Source: JAEHDI01 sp035455185
GTDB lineage: Bacteria > Acidobacteriota > Terriglobia > Bryobacterales > Bryobacteraceae
Reading direction: 5' to 3'
Assembly (NCBI GenBank): GCA_035455185.1
Contig: DATIFQ010000403.1
Location: 1-20,373 of the forward strand
DNA: 20,373 bases
Shown: in pieces, positions 1 through 8,174 of the stretch
Position numbering within the stretch: the first letter of the stretch is position 1
Layout: each line of letters starts with the position of its first letter
Translations under genes and position numbers: made by a program
Notes under the pieces: generated by a model
Database searches by the model: none
What the model saw: the letters and a program-made list of their open reading frames with translations, nothing else
What the model was told of the DNA's origin: nothing

Positions 1-197
1 TCCATGTCGAATGAGAGTGCGGCGGCCACACGGGCGCCGCCGGGCCATTTCTTGGGCGTCAGGTCCCTGCCAGCACGGACCTTCTGTACGACCTTCTGTA
101 TCTGAGGGAGTTCCCACTTCCAAACGGGAGGACCGCTCTGACCGGCGAGCGGTCCGGCAATGAGCAGCGCCGCGAGACCACCAACCATGCGCATCAT
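1..197 (-). CDS. Polysaccharide deacetylase family protein, N-terminal part (truncated by window edge)
   Basis: The reverse strand opens at a double ATG (position 197) and stays open for 65 codons to the window edge. Residues 1-20 form a signal peptide (hydrophobic GGLAALLIAGPLAG, then Q), so the protein is probably exported. Residues 51-65 read WPGGARVAAALSFDM. This is the usual entry to the NodB homology domain, where the first Asp of the SFD motif is the catalytic base or metal-site region of carbohydrate esterase family 4-type deacetylases; the rest of the domain lies outside the window. No strong Shine-Dalgarno sequence is visible, and the second ATG or the ATG at codon 4 is possible. 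It lies 155 bp downstream of the DUF4091 gene on the same strand, so co-transcription is possible but unproven. The family is inferred from a short conserved stretch; the substrate is unknown. Confidence 0.65.
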   Translation of the reverse strand, partial: MMRMVGGLAALLIAGPLAGQSGPPVWKWELPQIQKVVQKVRAGRDLTPKKWPGGARVAAALSFDM

Positions 198-352
198 GAC
201 CGAGAGGATATCAGAAGGCTCTGTGAGGCAAGGGCGCAAAGGGAGGCACAATCAATCCATGAATAGGCTCGAACGGATTTCCCGTGTCGGGCTGGTGGTA
301 GTCACCGAGAGGCTTGGCCGACGAAATTCGACGGCAGCCCCTGATGCCGGGC

Positions 353-2194
353 TCAAGGTTTCCCGGCTATCAGCTTGCCCGCCTCGATCCGGGCTTTTTC
401 CCATTCGTCCGGATTGTTTTTCCAGATTTCAATGTCGAGCAGCGCTTTCAGACCAAACGGGTTCTTGTACACGATCCGGTTCACGATCGCATCAGACGCT
501 TCGACACCGGCCTTTTTCGACAGCAGCCAGAAATACTCATAATCCTGGAGGCCCCTGCGCTGCGCCTTCAAGCGGATGCTGGGAATCGGCTCGCGATAAC
601 CCATGACTAGACCGCGGTAGATCGATTGGCCCGAACCGTTGTACACGCTGCTGGTTCCCTTGTAGTTTTCCGCCTCATACCACGCTGCATACGCATTCCA
701 GTCAAACTCCCATTCCACCCAACCAGCCTGGTATTTCCAGCCGACCCAGCCGATCCCCCGATTGATCAGAAGATCGAGATCCAGAAACGTGTTCGAACCG
801 CAGCCGGAATTCTTCTCCTGCTCATAGATCATCGGCCCGTAAAACCAAGTATCTACACCTCGGGGACGAAAGTGCTTCACATCGTCGATGTCGAAGTCAG
901 CCGTGTGACAGACCCACAGTTCCACCTCTTTGCTCAGCCGCTCCATGACCTGGCGCGAATAGCCACCGTCGATGCGATATCGGAACCATCCCCGTCCCAT
1001 CGCGTCGTGAAGCAGTTGACCATAGAAGAGCATCTTCTCGTAAGCCTCTTCGTTATACGACTCGTCCAGCCCGTTCAAGAACGCGATCTTGGTCACCTTC
1101 CGCCAGTTTGGGTCTTGATCCAGATGCGCGCGGATCTGCCGGCCCACCTCCTTCCAGACAGCGACGTATTCCGCCGTTCTTCCTGCCTTCGGAAGGGCCA
1201 TCGGCCATGCCCCAGTGGAACTTCTCTCCCGCTCAATATTGAACGGCAACATCATGTGGTCTACAGGAATTCCGTAGCCGGGTCCCCAATAGCCGTGTTT
1301 TTCCGTGAATGCCGAACCGTCCAGGTACCTGGCGAGGCGCCGGTCGTATTCTGTCCAATCGAGCTTCACGCTGGTGCCGTTCACGAGGAGTTCCGGGCTG
1401 TAGGCGTAGATCAGTGGCAGAAAGCGATGCTGCTTTGCCAGTTGGTAGTACCGAAGCTCCTCTTCTGGCGGCATGTTTCTCATGGAGCCATTCCAAATGT
1501 CCCCTTGGATGTGGTTCTCTTGCGGCAGCGCAAAGTCCCACACGTCAAGAGCGACGCGGACACTGTCTCGTCCACCTTGCCAGGTCACCTCAACTGTGCC
1601 CGTGTAACGCCCGGGAGGTGCGACAGCGCGTTCAAAGGGAACGAACACATCGATCCACACCGCGTGGTTCTTCTGACTGGGAATGTTGTTGTAGATGTCC
1701 GGGATCGAAAACGGGAAGCCGGTGTACCGGCTCGCCCCCCGGTAAGGCATCAGTGCGTCCGGGTACCAGTCGGGTCCGAGGGAGGAGCGCTCATATCCGG
1801 TAGTCGGTCGCCGCACCTGGGTGTACCACTCTTTGAAGAATGCGATGTGACGGCCCTCAATCCTGGCCGAGCCACCCTCGTGGACGAGCGAAGCGAATTT
1901 GACGTCGATCTGGTTCTGCGGCTCCCACGCTTCAATGATGAGCTGAAACGCAGTGAACTCATTTCGCGCGGCCTTGAGCGACACTGTCTTGTTCGCGGCG
2001 TCCCACACGAGGTTCCCCCGGCGTGGATTGAGCTCCGGGTAGTCGCTGTGGACGAACGGCTTACTCTCGATCAGATTTCCAGTAATGGGGCTGACCCGCA
2101 CGCCGTCGCTTACCGCCCACAGGCGAATGGGCGATTCTTGCGCGAAAACGCTGGGGGTAACGATAAGCACTGCGAGAACACAGAATGCACGCAT
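353..2194 (-). CDS. Secreted DUF4091 (GH123-like) domain protein
   Basis: This 613-residue protein begins with a signal peptide (MRAFCVLAVLIVTPSVFA, then QES), so it is likely exported. Residues from about 60 to 215 form a beta-rich N-terminal region ending in a strand pattern (RYTGTVEVTWQGG). The remainder resembles the TIM-barrel part of DUF4091/GH123-type glycosidase-like proteins. The C-terminal signature IRLKAQRRGLQDYEYFWLL is characteristic of DUF4091, which is usually annotated as a glycoside hydrolase domain. Aromatic-rich segments such as GWVGWKYQAGWVEWEFDW fit a sugar-binding cleft. The start at 2194 is supported by GAGGTG 8 nt upstream. The next gene on this strand is a polysaccharide deacetylase, consistent with attack on an external polysaccharide, but the substrate cannot be read from sequence. 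The function is by family only. Confidence 0.8.
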   Translation of the reverse strand: MRAFCVLAVLIVTPSVFAQESPIRLWAVSDGVRVSPITGNLIESKPFVHSDYPELNPRRGNLVWDAANKTVSLKAARNEFTAFQLIIEAWEPQNQIDVKFASLVHEGGSARIEGRHIAFFKEWYTQVRRPTTGYERSSLGPDWYPDALMPYRGASRYTGFPFSIPDIYNNIPSQKNHAVWIDVFVPFERAVAPPGRYTGTVEVTWQGGRDSVRVALDVWDFALPQENHIQGDIWNGSMRNMPPEEELRYYQLAKQHRFLPLIYAYSPELLVNGTSVKLDWTEYDRRLARYLDGSAFTEKHGYWGPGYGIPVDHMMLPFNIERERSSTGAWPMALPKAGRTAEYVAVWKEVGRQIRAHLDQDPNWRKVTKIAFLNGLDESYNEEAYEKMLFYGQLLHDAMGRGWFRYRIDGGYSRQVMERLSKEVELWVCHTADFDIDDVKHFRPRGVDTWFYGPMIYEQEKNSGCGSNTFLDLDLLINRGIGWVGWKYQAGWVEWEFDWNAYAAWYEAENYKGTSSVYNGSGQSIYRGLVMGYREPIPSIRLKAQRRGLQDYEYFWLLSKKAGVEASDAIVNRIVYKNPFGLKALLDIEIWKNNPDEWEKARIEAGKLIAGKP

Positions 2195-2549
2195 GACCGA
2201 GTCACCTCTCTCCCAACGCCGGGAAAGGTCTCCCTGCGTCGTGGATCGTTACAGAGTATATCCGAGCAGTCAGCAGGTGCGGCATTACTGGTAGGCCGGA
2301 CGCTGCATAAGAAGTCTCATGTTCACACGCAGATTCGTTGCGGTGAGTTGCGTGATGAGATGATATGCCCGGCGGGACGACTGGCCCTGGGGGACGACGA
2401 GTTAAGAATGCACTTCGAGCGGCAGGGTGCTGCGCTGATTTGTTTGGGATCAGGGCTTGCCCCCGTTTTTGGCGTAGAGCCAAGCAAGCGTCCTTTCTGG
2501 ACTGCTGGCCTCGAGCCGTTATAGGCTAAAGCATTGAGGTTATTAGATT
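2195..2549. other. Intergenic region between tRNA-Pro and the DUF4091 gene
   Basis: This 355-bp gap holds no convincing gene. It contains a likely promoter for the DUF4091 gene near 2255, an 11-bp copy of the tRNA-Pro anticodon-arm sequence at 2480-2490, and a potential stem-loop at 2455-2489 (GCTTGC/GCAAGC outer arms, TTGGC/GCCAA inner arms). On the minus strand the inner hairpin is followed by A residues rather than T residues, so it is not a standard intrinsic terminator for the ATP synthase/tRNA transcript. Confidence 0.6.
2255..2260 (-). promoter_or_regulatory. Putative -10 box of the DUF4091 gene
   Basis: The minus strand reads TATACT, five of six matches to TATAAT, about 60 nt upstream of the ATG at 2194. 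No good -35 box is present at 17 or 18 bp, so the promoter is weak or activator-dependent if real. Confidence 0.35.
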
Positions 2550-2627
2550 TGGTCGGGCCGCCGGGATTTGAACCCGGGACCTCTTGCACCCCAAGCAAGC
2601 GCGCTAGCCAGGCTGCGCCACGGCCCG
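2550..2627 (-). tRNA. tRNA-Pro (anticodon GGG)
   Basis: The minus strand folds as a full cloverleaf. The acceptor stem CGGGCCG/CGGCCCG has seven perfect pairs. The D arm is GCGC/GCGC. The anticodon stem CTTGC/GCAAG encloses the loop TTGGGGT, giving anticodon GGG. The T arm CCGGG-TTCAAAT-CCCGG is perfect. The discriminator base is A and the 3' CCA is encoded. The leading C of the acceptor and the GGG anticodon both indicate proline. It lies 37 bp downstream of the atpC stop codon on the same strand with no terminator visible between them, so it may be read through from the ATP synthase operon. Confidence 0.97.
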
Positions 2628-2664
2628 ATTCTTTCTCAGTGTACCGCAACGGCTGGTTGGGCCG

Positions 2665-3069
2665 TCACTTGTGCGTGGCGGCGTCGATGCGGGCCTGCGC
2701 GCGCTTCAGCGAGTTCAGCGCACGGGCTACATCAAGACCGGCCGGCGGGTGGGTGAGCCGGTCACGCGCGCGGGAGAGCGCCTCCTCGGCGCGCTTCAGG
2801 TCGATAGCATCCGCCTTCTCGCCGATATCGGCCACCACGCGGACGCGATCGCCGACGACCTCGATCCAGCCTCCGCTTACCGCCAGGTGCCGCCGCCGGC
2901 CCTCGGAGACGTACGTCAGGTCGCCCGTGCCGAGCTCCGCCAGCAGGGGGGAGTGCCCGGGCAGGATGCCCACGTAGCCGTTCGCCGCCGGAATCTGCGC
3001 TTCAGTCACGTGCTCGCGCACCAGCAACTTCTCCGGCGTCGCTACCTCCAACTCGAACGTCTCCGCCAT
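2665..3069 (-). CDS. atpC: F-type ATP synthase subunit epsilon
   Basis: The 134-residue protein is the epsilon subunit of the F1 central stalk, which transmits rotation with gamma and can inhibit ATP hydrolysis. The N-terminal beta-sandwich (residues 1-85) carries the typical ELEVATPEKLL opening and the GYVGILPGHSPLLAEL signature. The C-terminal helical hairpin (about 88-134) is rich in Ala, Arg and Glu. The length is normal for the family. It is the last protein gene of the atp cluster, starting 7 nt after the atpD stop with GAGG five bases before its ATG. tRNA-Pro follows on the same strand. Confidence 0.96.
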   Translation of the reverse strand: MAETFELEVATPEKLLVREHVTEAQIPAANGYVGILPGHSPLLAELGTGDLTYVSEGRRRHLAVSGGWIEVVGDRVRVVADIGEKADAIDLKRAEEALSRARDRLTHPPAGLDVARALNSLKRAQARIDAATHK

Positions 3070-3076
3070 GACACCC

Positions 3077-4537
3077 TCAGGCCGCCACCTTCTTCATCTG
3101 TTCGGCGGTCTCCAATGCGTCTTCGATCGTGCCCTGCATGTAGAAAGCCTGTTCCGGGATGTCGTCGTGCTTTCCTTCGACGATCTCCTTGAACCCACGG
3201 ATGGTGTCCGCTACTTTGACGTACTTGCCCGAGCGGCCCGTGAACGCCTCAGCCACGTGGAAAGGCTGCGACAGGAACTTCTGGATCTTGCGCGCCCGCG
3301 CCACCGTCAGCTTGTCCTCGTCGGAAAGCTCGTCGATGCCAAGGATCGCGATGATGTCCTGGAGGTCCTTGTACCGTTGCAGAATCTGCTTCACCTGCTG
3401 CGCGGTGTTGTAATGCTCGTCGCCGACGATGCGCGGGTCGAGAATGCGCGAGGTCGATGCCAGCGGATCCACCGCAGGGTAGATGCCGAGTTCCACAATC
3501 GCGCGCGAGAGGTTTGTCGTGGCATCGAGGTGCGCGAAAGTCGTCGCCGGGGCAGGATCGGTGTAGTCGTCGGCAGGGACGTAAATCGCCTGCACCGACG
3601 TGATGGATCCCTTCCGTGTCGACGTGATGCGCTCCTGTAACTCGCCCATCTCGGTGGCAAGGTTCGGCTGGTAGCCCACCGCGGACGGCATGCGGCCGAG
3701 CAGCGCCGACACCTCCGAGCCCGCCTGCGTGAAGCGGAAGATGTTGTCGATGAACAGCAGCACGTCCTGGCCTTCCTCATCGCGGAAGTACTCCGCGACC
3801 GTCAGGCCCGTGAGTCCCACGCGAAGGCGCGCACCGGGCGGCTCGGTCATCTGGCCATAGATCAAGGCACACTTGGATTTCCGCCAGTCCTTCGGGTCAA
3901 TAACGCCAGACTCCTGCATTTCGAGCCAGAGGTCATTGCCCTCGCGGGTGCGCTCGCCAACCCCGGCAAAAACCGACACGCCCCCGTGGTGCAGGGCAAT
4001 GTTGTGAATCAGTTCCTGGATGATCACCGTCTTGCCGACGCCCGCACCACCGAACAGGCCGATCTTGCCACCTTTGAGGTACGGTTCAAGCAGGTCGACG
4101 ACCTTGATGCCGGTCTCGAACATCTGCGACTCGGTCGACTGTTCCTCGAAGGTTGGCGCCGGCCGGTGGATCGGGTAGGTCTTGCTCGCGTTCACCGGTC
4201 CCATGTGGTCCACCGGTTCACCGATCACGTTCAGCACGCGTCCGAGCGTTTCCTTCCCGACCGGGACCGTGACAGGCCGGTCGAGGCTCTCCGCCATCAT
4301 CCCGCGCACTAAGCCGTCAGTCGGCTGGAGTGCAATCGTGCGCACCCGACCCTCGCCGATGTGCTGCGCCACCTCCACGATGATGTCGATCGGCTCGGGC
4401 ACATTGAAACCCTCGCTCGTGATGCGGATGGCCGTGTAGATGATGGGTATCTGCCCTTCCGGGAACTGGATATCCACGGCGGGGCCGGCTACCTGGATCA
4501 CTTTGCCGACCACGTTCTTCGATGTTTCCGTTGGCAT
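3077..4537 (-). CDS. atpD: F-type ATP synthase subunit beta (catalytic)
   Basis: This 486-residue protein is the catalytic subunit of the F1 hexamer, which makes ATP from ADP and phosphate in the cytoplasm. The Walker A loop GGAGVGKT is at residues 163-170, the catalytic glutamate lies in GERTREG (E195), Walker B VLLFIDNIF is at 259-267, and the DELSDEDK loop that contacts gamma and epsilon is at 402-409. All key residues are intact and the length is standard. The start is supported by AGGAG 8 nt upstream, which lies inside the end of atpG. The atpG stop codon directly abuts the atpD start, implying coupled translation. Confidence 0.98.
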   Translation of the reverse strand: MPTETSKNVVGKVIQVAGPAVDIQFPEGQIPIIYTAIRITSEGFNVPEPIDIIVEVAQHIGEGRVRTIALQPTDGLVRGMMAESLDRPVTVPVGKETLGRVLNVIGEPVDHMGPVNASKTYPIHRPAPTFEEQSTESQMFETGIKVVDLLEPYLKGGKIGLFGGAGVGKTVIIQELIHNIALHHGGVSVFAGVGERTREGNDLWLEMQESGVIDPKDWRKSKCALIYGQMTEPPGARLRVGLTGLTVAEYFRDEEGQDVLLFIDNIFRFTQAGSEVSALLGRMPSAVGYQPNLATEMGELQERITSTRKGSITSVQAIYVPADDYTDPAPATTFAHLDATTNLSRAIVELGIYPAVDPLASTSRILDPRIVGDEHYNTAQQVKQILQRYKDLQDIIAILGIDELSDEDKLTVARARKIQKFLSQPFHVAEAFTGRSGKYVKVADTIRGFKEIVEGKHDDIPEQAFYMQGTIEDALETAEQMKKVAA

Positions 4538-5398
4538 CTATTCAACTCCTGCTGCACCGCTGACTACTTCGATGATTTCCTTCGTAATGCTTGCCTGGCG
4601 CACGCGGTTCATGTACAAAGTCAGCCTGTCGATCATGTCGGCCGCGTTCGATGTGGCGGCGTCCATCGCCGTCATACGCGCCGCCTGCTGCGCCGCGGCC
4701 GACTCGAGCAGCGCTCGGTAAATCCCGACTTCCACGTATCGCGGGAGCAGTCCCTCCAGCAGTTTCTCCGGCGGCTGCTCGTAAATGTAGTCGATGCCGT
4801 GCGCCTCTTCAGGCAGCGACGTCGGTAGGATGCGCTCCACCGTCAGCCGCTGCGTGAGGATGCTCTTGAACTCGTTGTACAGCAGGTATACGGAGTCGAT
4901 CTCACCGGCGATGAACCGGGCGCTGGCGCGTTTCGCCAGCTCGGAGGCGTCGGCGTAGCCGACTTTGTCCGTCATGCCCACCATTTCGCCGGTCAAGTTG
5001 GCGCCACGCTTGCGGAAGAAATCGCGTCCTTTACGGCCGACGGTTTCGATCCCTACCTCGGCCCCGGCATGCTCCTCGAGGAATCGCTGCGCCGCCTTGA
5101 TGAGATTCGAGTTGAACGCTCCAGCCATGCCACGGTCGGACGTGATGAGAATGAGCTGGATCCGCCGCTCGTCCCGACGGGCCAGCAGCGGGTGAGTGGC
5201 CAGTTGCTCGTTCGTCCGGGCGGCCTCCGAGACGTCGGCCAGCACCCGGGTCAGCATGGAGGCGTAGGGCCGCGCCGCGATCACCCGGTCCTGAGCCCGC
5301 CGGAGCTTGGCCGCGGAAACCAGTTTCATGGCGCGGGTAATCTGCTGCGTGCTCTTGACGGAGCGGATGCGGCGGCGGATGTCGATCAGGCTGGGCAT
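4538..5398 (-). CDS. atpG: F-type ATP synthase subunit gamma
   Basis: The 286-residue protein forms the rotating shaft of F1. Its N-terminal helix carries the family signature IRRRIRSVKSTQQITRAMK with KLVSAAKLRRAQ (residues 8-36). The C-terminal helix ends in the usual motif RVRQASITKEIIEVVSGA (about 265-283). The middle is a Rossmann-like domain with LILITSDRGMAGAFNSNLI. The length matches the family. A GAGG six bases before the ATG supports the start. It follows atpA by 16 nt and runs directly into atpD. Confidence 0.97.
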   Translation of the reverse strand: MPSLIDIRRRIRSVKSTQQITRAMKLVSAAKLRRAQDRVIAARPYASMLTRVLADVSEAARTNEQLATHPLLARRDERRIQLILITSDRGMAGAFNSNLIKAAQRFLEEHAGAEVGIETVGRKGRDFFRKRGANLTGEMVGMTDKVGYADASELAKRASARFIAGEIDSVYLLYNEFKSILTQRLTVERILPTSLPEEAHGIDYIYEQPPEKLLEGLLPRYVEVGIYRALLESAAAQQAARMTAMDAATSNAADMIDRLTLYMNRVRQASITKEIIEVVSGAAGVE

Positions 5399-5414
5399 CG
5401 GTTACCTCACCCCG

Positions 5415-6938
5415 TCAGTCGCGCTGCTCGGCGGCGAAACGCTCCTTGAACTCCTTTAGCAGCGCGTGCATCTCCTCGCGCAACGCGTCGTCGATGGCCT
5501 TCTTCTCGCGAATCTGCTTCAGCACGCCGGGGTGTGCGTTATCGGCAAAGCGGTACAACTCTTCCTCGAATCGTCGAACGTCTTCCACTGGGAGGTCGTC
5601 GAGGTAGGCGTTGGTGCCGGCAAAAATGATCAGAATCTGTTTTTCGACAGGCAGCGGCTTGTATTGGCCCTGCTTGAGCACCTCGGTCAGCCGGCGACCG
5701 CGGTTCAATTGCGCCAGGGAGGCCTTGTCCAGATCCGAGCCGAACTGGGCGAAGGCGGCCAGTTCTCGGTACTGTGCCAGATCGAGGCGAAGGGTTCCGG
5801 CCACCTGCCGCATCGCGCGCACCTGGGCGTTGCCGCCGACGCGGCTCACCGAGAGACCGACGTTGATGGCGGGCCGGATGTTGGCGTTAAACATATCCGC
5901 TTCGAGAAAGATCTGCCCGTCGGTGATGGAAATGACGTTGGTCGGAATGTATGCCGACAGGTCTCCAGCCTGTGTCTCGATCACCGGCAGTGCAGTGAGC
6001 GATCCGCCACCGTTCTTGTCCGACAGCTTCGCCGCGCGCTCCAGCAACCGGCTATGGAGGTAGAACACATCACCCGGGTAGGCCTCGCGCCCCGGCGGCC
6101 TGCGCAAGAGCAGTGAGATCTCGCGGTAGGCAGCCGCGTGTTTCGACAGATCGTCGTAGAAACAGACCACGTGCCGGCCGTTATCGCGGAAGTGCTCGCC
6201 CATGGCGCAGCCCGAGTACGGGGCGAGGTACTGCATCGGCGCGGGGTCGGACGCGGTGGCGGCCACAACTATGGTGTACTCCATCGCGCCGGCATCCTCG
6301 AGGATCTTCACGACCTGGGCCACCGTGGATCGCTTTTGACCAATGGCCACATAGATGCAAGTGACGTCGCCGCCCTTCTGGTTGATGATCGTGTCGAGAA
6401 TGATAGCCGTTTTGCCGGTCTGGCGGTCGGCGATGATCAACTCGCGCTGGCCACGGCCAATGGGGATCATGGCGTCGATTGCCTTGATACCGGTCTGAAG
6501 CGGCTCCTTCACAGGCTGCCGCTCGACGACTCCCGGGGCCAGCCGCTCGATCGTACTGAAGTGCGGCGTGGCGATCGGATCCTTACCGTCAATCGGTTCC
6601 CCGAGTGCATTCACGACCCGGCCGATCAAGTTGTCGCCGACGGGGACCGACATAATGCGCCCTGTGCGGCGCACTTCGTCGCCTTCCTTGATCTCCGCGT
6701 AGTCGCCGAGCAGCACTGCGCCAACCTGGTCTTCCTCGAGGTTCAGCGCGATGCCGGACACACCATGCGGGAACTCGATCAGCTCACCGGCCATCACCAG
6801 TTCCAGGCCGTGGATGCGGGCGATGCCGTCTCCCACGGAGATCACGAAACCGGTTTCCACGACGCTGACCGTCTTCTCGTAGTTCTCGATCTCGTCGCGC
6901 AGCACTCGCGCGATTTCATCCGCTCGAATCTGAGCCAT
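5415..6938 (-). CDS. atpA: F-type ATP synthase subunit alpha
   Basis: The 507-residue protein is the non-catalytic nucleotide-binding subunit that alternates with beta in the F1 hexamer. The N-terminal beta-barrel is at about residues 25-95. The P-loop reads ADRQTGKT at residues 170-177, where the first position is Ala (codon GCC) instead of the Gly found in most alpha subunits. The signature PAINVGLSVSRVGGNAQ is present and intact, followed by the C-terminal helical domain. The length is normal. It starts 42 nt after atpH, the widest internal gap in the cluster, with AAGG unusually close to the ATG. Confidence 0.98.
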   Translation of the reverse strand: MAQIRADEIARVLRDEIENYEKTVSVVETGFVISVGDGIARIHGLELVMAGELIEFPHGVSGIALNLEEDQVGAVLLGDYAEIKEGDEVRRTGRIMSVPVGDNLIGRVVNALGEPIDGKDPIATPHFSTIERLAPGVVERQPVKEPLQTGIKAIDAMIPIGRGQRELIIADRQTGKTAIILDTIINQKGGDVTCIYVAIGQKRSTVAQVVKILEDAGAMEYTIVVAATASDPAPMQYLAPYSGCAMGEHFRDNGRHVVCFYDDLSKHAAAYREISLLLRRPPGREAYPGDVFYLHSRLLERAAKLSDKNGGGSLTALPVIETQAGDLSAYIPTNVISITDGQIFLEADMFNANIRPAINVGLSVSRVGGNAQVRAMRQVAGTLRLDLAQYRELAAFAQFGSDLDKASLAQLNRGRRLTEVLKQGQYKPLPVEKQILIIFAGTNAYLDDLPVEDVRRFEEELYRFADNAHPGVLKQIREKKAIDDALREEMHALLKEFKERFAAEQRD

Positions 6939-6980
6939 AACCTTCGGGGGCAGGGCGTTCCATCCGCCTCCCCCAACCTC

Positions 6981-7529
6981 CTATGGAGCTGCCAATTTGC
7001 GGCGCAGGCCGTCGAGCTGCCCGCGCACTGAACCGTCGTAAACCGTCGAGCCGATCTGCGCCGTCAACCCGCCGATCAGCGACTCGTTAACCTCGAAGCC
7101 GCACCGAACCTTCTTCCCCGTCATCCGCGACAGTTCCGCGGCGACCGCCGACCGCTGCTCCGCCGTCAGCTCCCTGGCCGCAGCGATCCGGGCCTCGACT
7201 ACGCCGAGTCGTTCGTTGACCAGAACCTGGAAGGCCTCACGTATGTCGGGCAGGATTCGGGTGCGCCGGTGGTCCGTGACAACATACAAAAAATTCCGAA
7301 TGAGCGCTGAAATCCCCAGCGGCCCGGAAAGCCGCCCGATGACCGCGCGCTTGCGGGCCGAAGCGACCGCCGGTGAGAGGATCACGTTGCGTAAGTCGGA
7401 AAATTCCTTCAGCGCGTTCTCGAACGCCCGAAGTTCGGCCATGGCCGCCTGCGAGTCCACGCCCCGAGTGGGGTGGGTGGTGAGATCGGCCAGCGCCCGC
7501 GCGTACCTTGATGCAACCGCCAGAGCCAT
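6981..7529 (-). CDS. atpH: F-type ATP synthase subunit delta
   Basis: The 182-residue protein is the delta subunit (OSCP homologue) that caps F1 and attaches it to the b-subunit stator. The N-terminal six-helix bundle begins with the typical VASRYARALADL (residues 4-15). The C-terminal part carries the conserved pattern KVRCGFEVNESLIGGLTAQIG followed by YDGSVRGQLDGLRRKL at the end. The length is normal. The ATG is preceded by GAGGTGA about 11 nt upstream and lies 6 nt after the atpF' stop codon. Confidence 0.95.
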   Translation of the reverse strand: MALAVASRYARALADLTTHPTRGVDSQAAMAELRAFENALKEFSDLRNVILSPAVASARKRAVIGRLSGPLGISALIRNFLYVVTDHRRTRILPDIREAFQVLVNERLGVVEARIAAARELTAEQRSAVAAELSRMTGKKVRCGFEVNESLIGGLTAQIGSTVYDGSVRGQLDGLRRKLAAP

Positions 7530-7535
7530 GGTTGG

Positions 7536-8174
7536 CTAGTTCACCTCTCCTTCGGTTTGACCGCGACCACGCAGTTCGAGGTCGGTTACGAAGGACCGAA
7601 CCAGGGAGTCGTCGATCTGAGCCGTCATCCGGCTCCGGATCTTCTGGCGCGCCAATTCGATCGCGAGGTCCGCGGCGTGGGACTTCAGCTCCTGGCTGGC
7701 TGTCTTGACCGCCGCGGCGAGTTCCTGCTCGGCCCGGACCTTAATCTTGCGAATGGATTCCGCCGTCTCCGCCCGCAGGCGAGCCTCTTCGGCTGCCAGT
7801 TCCTCGCGTCCGGCATGCCGCAGACCGTCAACTTCCGAGGAAAGGTTGTCGAGGCGCCGTTGGATTTCCGCCGCCTTTGCCTCGGCCTGTTCGCGCATGG
7901 CGCGGGCTTCCAGAATGTCTTTCTGTATGGCGTGGGTGCGCGACTCGAAGAACGCCGGCGCTTTCTTGGCGATCAAGTACCCGAGCCCGCCGGCGAGGAT
8001 GGCGAAGTTGGCCCATTTCCACCAGATACCGCTGTCACCGTGCTGTCTGGATCCCTCGCCGTGAGACTTAGCCGCGCTCGAGCCGTGGGTCTGGGAAGCG
8101 TGCTGGGCGAACACCGAGGGTGCGGCGACCAGAAGGAGGAGGCCAATGGTGAAGGCGATGACGGACTTTTTCAA
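7536..8174 (-). CDS. atpF: F-type ATP synthase second b subunit (b'-type) with signal peptide
   Basis: The 212-residue protein is a stator stalk subunit. Residues 1-23 look like a cleavable signal peptide (KK, a hydrophobic core, then PSVFA before Q24). Residues 24-49 form a short hydrophilic segment containing H25, H30, H38 and H45, and the membrane segment is about 50-70 (WWKWANFAILAGGLGYLIAK). A long Ala/Glu/Arg coiled coil follows (about 80-180), as in b subunits that bind delta. The start is TTG, whose TTGA overlaps the TGA stop of the upstream b gene, with GGGGAG six bases before it. The two b-like genes in tandem suggest a b/b' heterodimer. Which copy is called b' is my choice. Confidence 0.9.
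   Translation of the reverse strand: MKKSVIAFTIGLLLLVAAPSVFAQHASQTHGSSAAKSHGEGSRQHGDSGIWWKWANFAILAGGLGYLIAKKAPAFFESRTHAIQKDILEARAMREQAEAKAAEIQRRLDNLSSEVDGLRHAGREELAAEEARLRAETAESIRKIKVRAEQELAAAVKTASQELKSHAADLAIELARQKIRSRMTAQIDDSLVRSFVTDLELRGRGQTEGEVN

Noticed and set aside
65..105. Tandem-like repeat ACCTTCTGTACG/ACCTTCTGTATC in the deacetylase gene
   Set aside because: Two near-identical 12-bp units simply encode a QKV-VQKV stretch. It is too short to be a functional repeat element.
626..2524. A long plus-strand open frame (632 codons) opposite the DUF4091 gene
   Set aside because: It is the antisense shadow of a clear GC-rich gene with signal peptide, Shine-Dalgarno sequence and family signature. 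The translated product has no recognisable domain and lacks a ribosome binding site.
2323..2649. A minus-strand open frame spanning tRNA-Pro
   Set aside because: Its translation includes the VPGSNPGGPT-type sequence that appears when tRNA genes are read as protein, a well-known annotation artefact.
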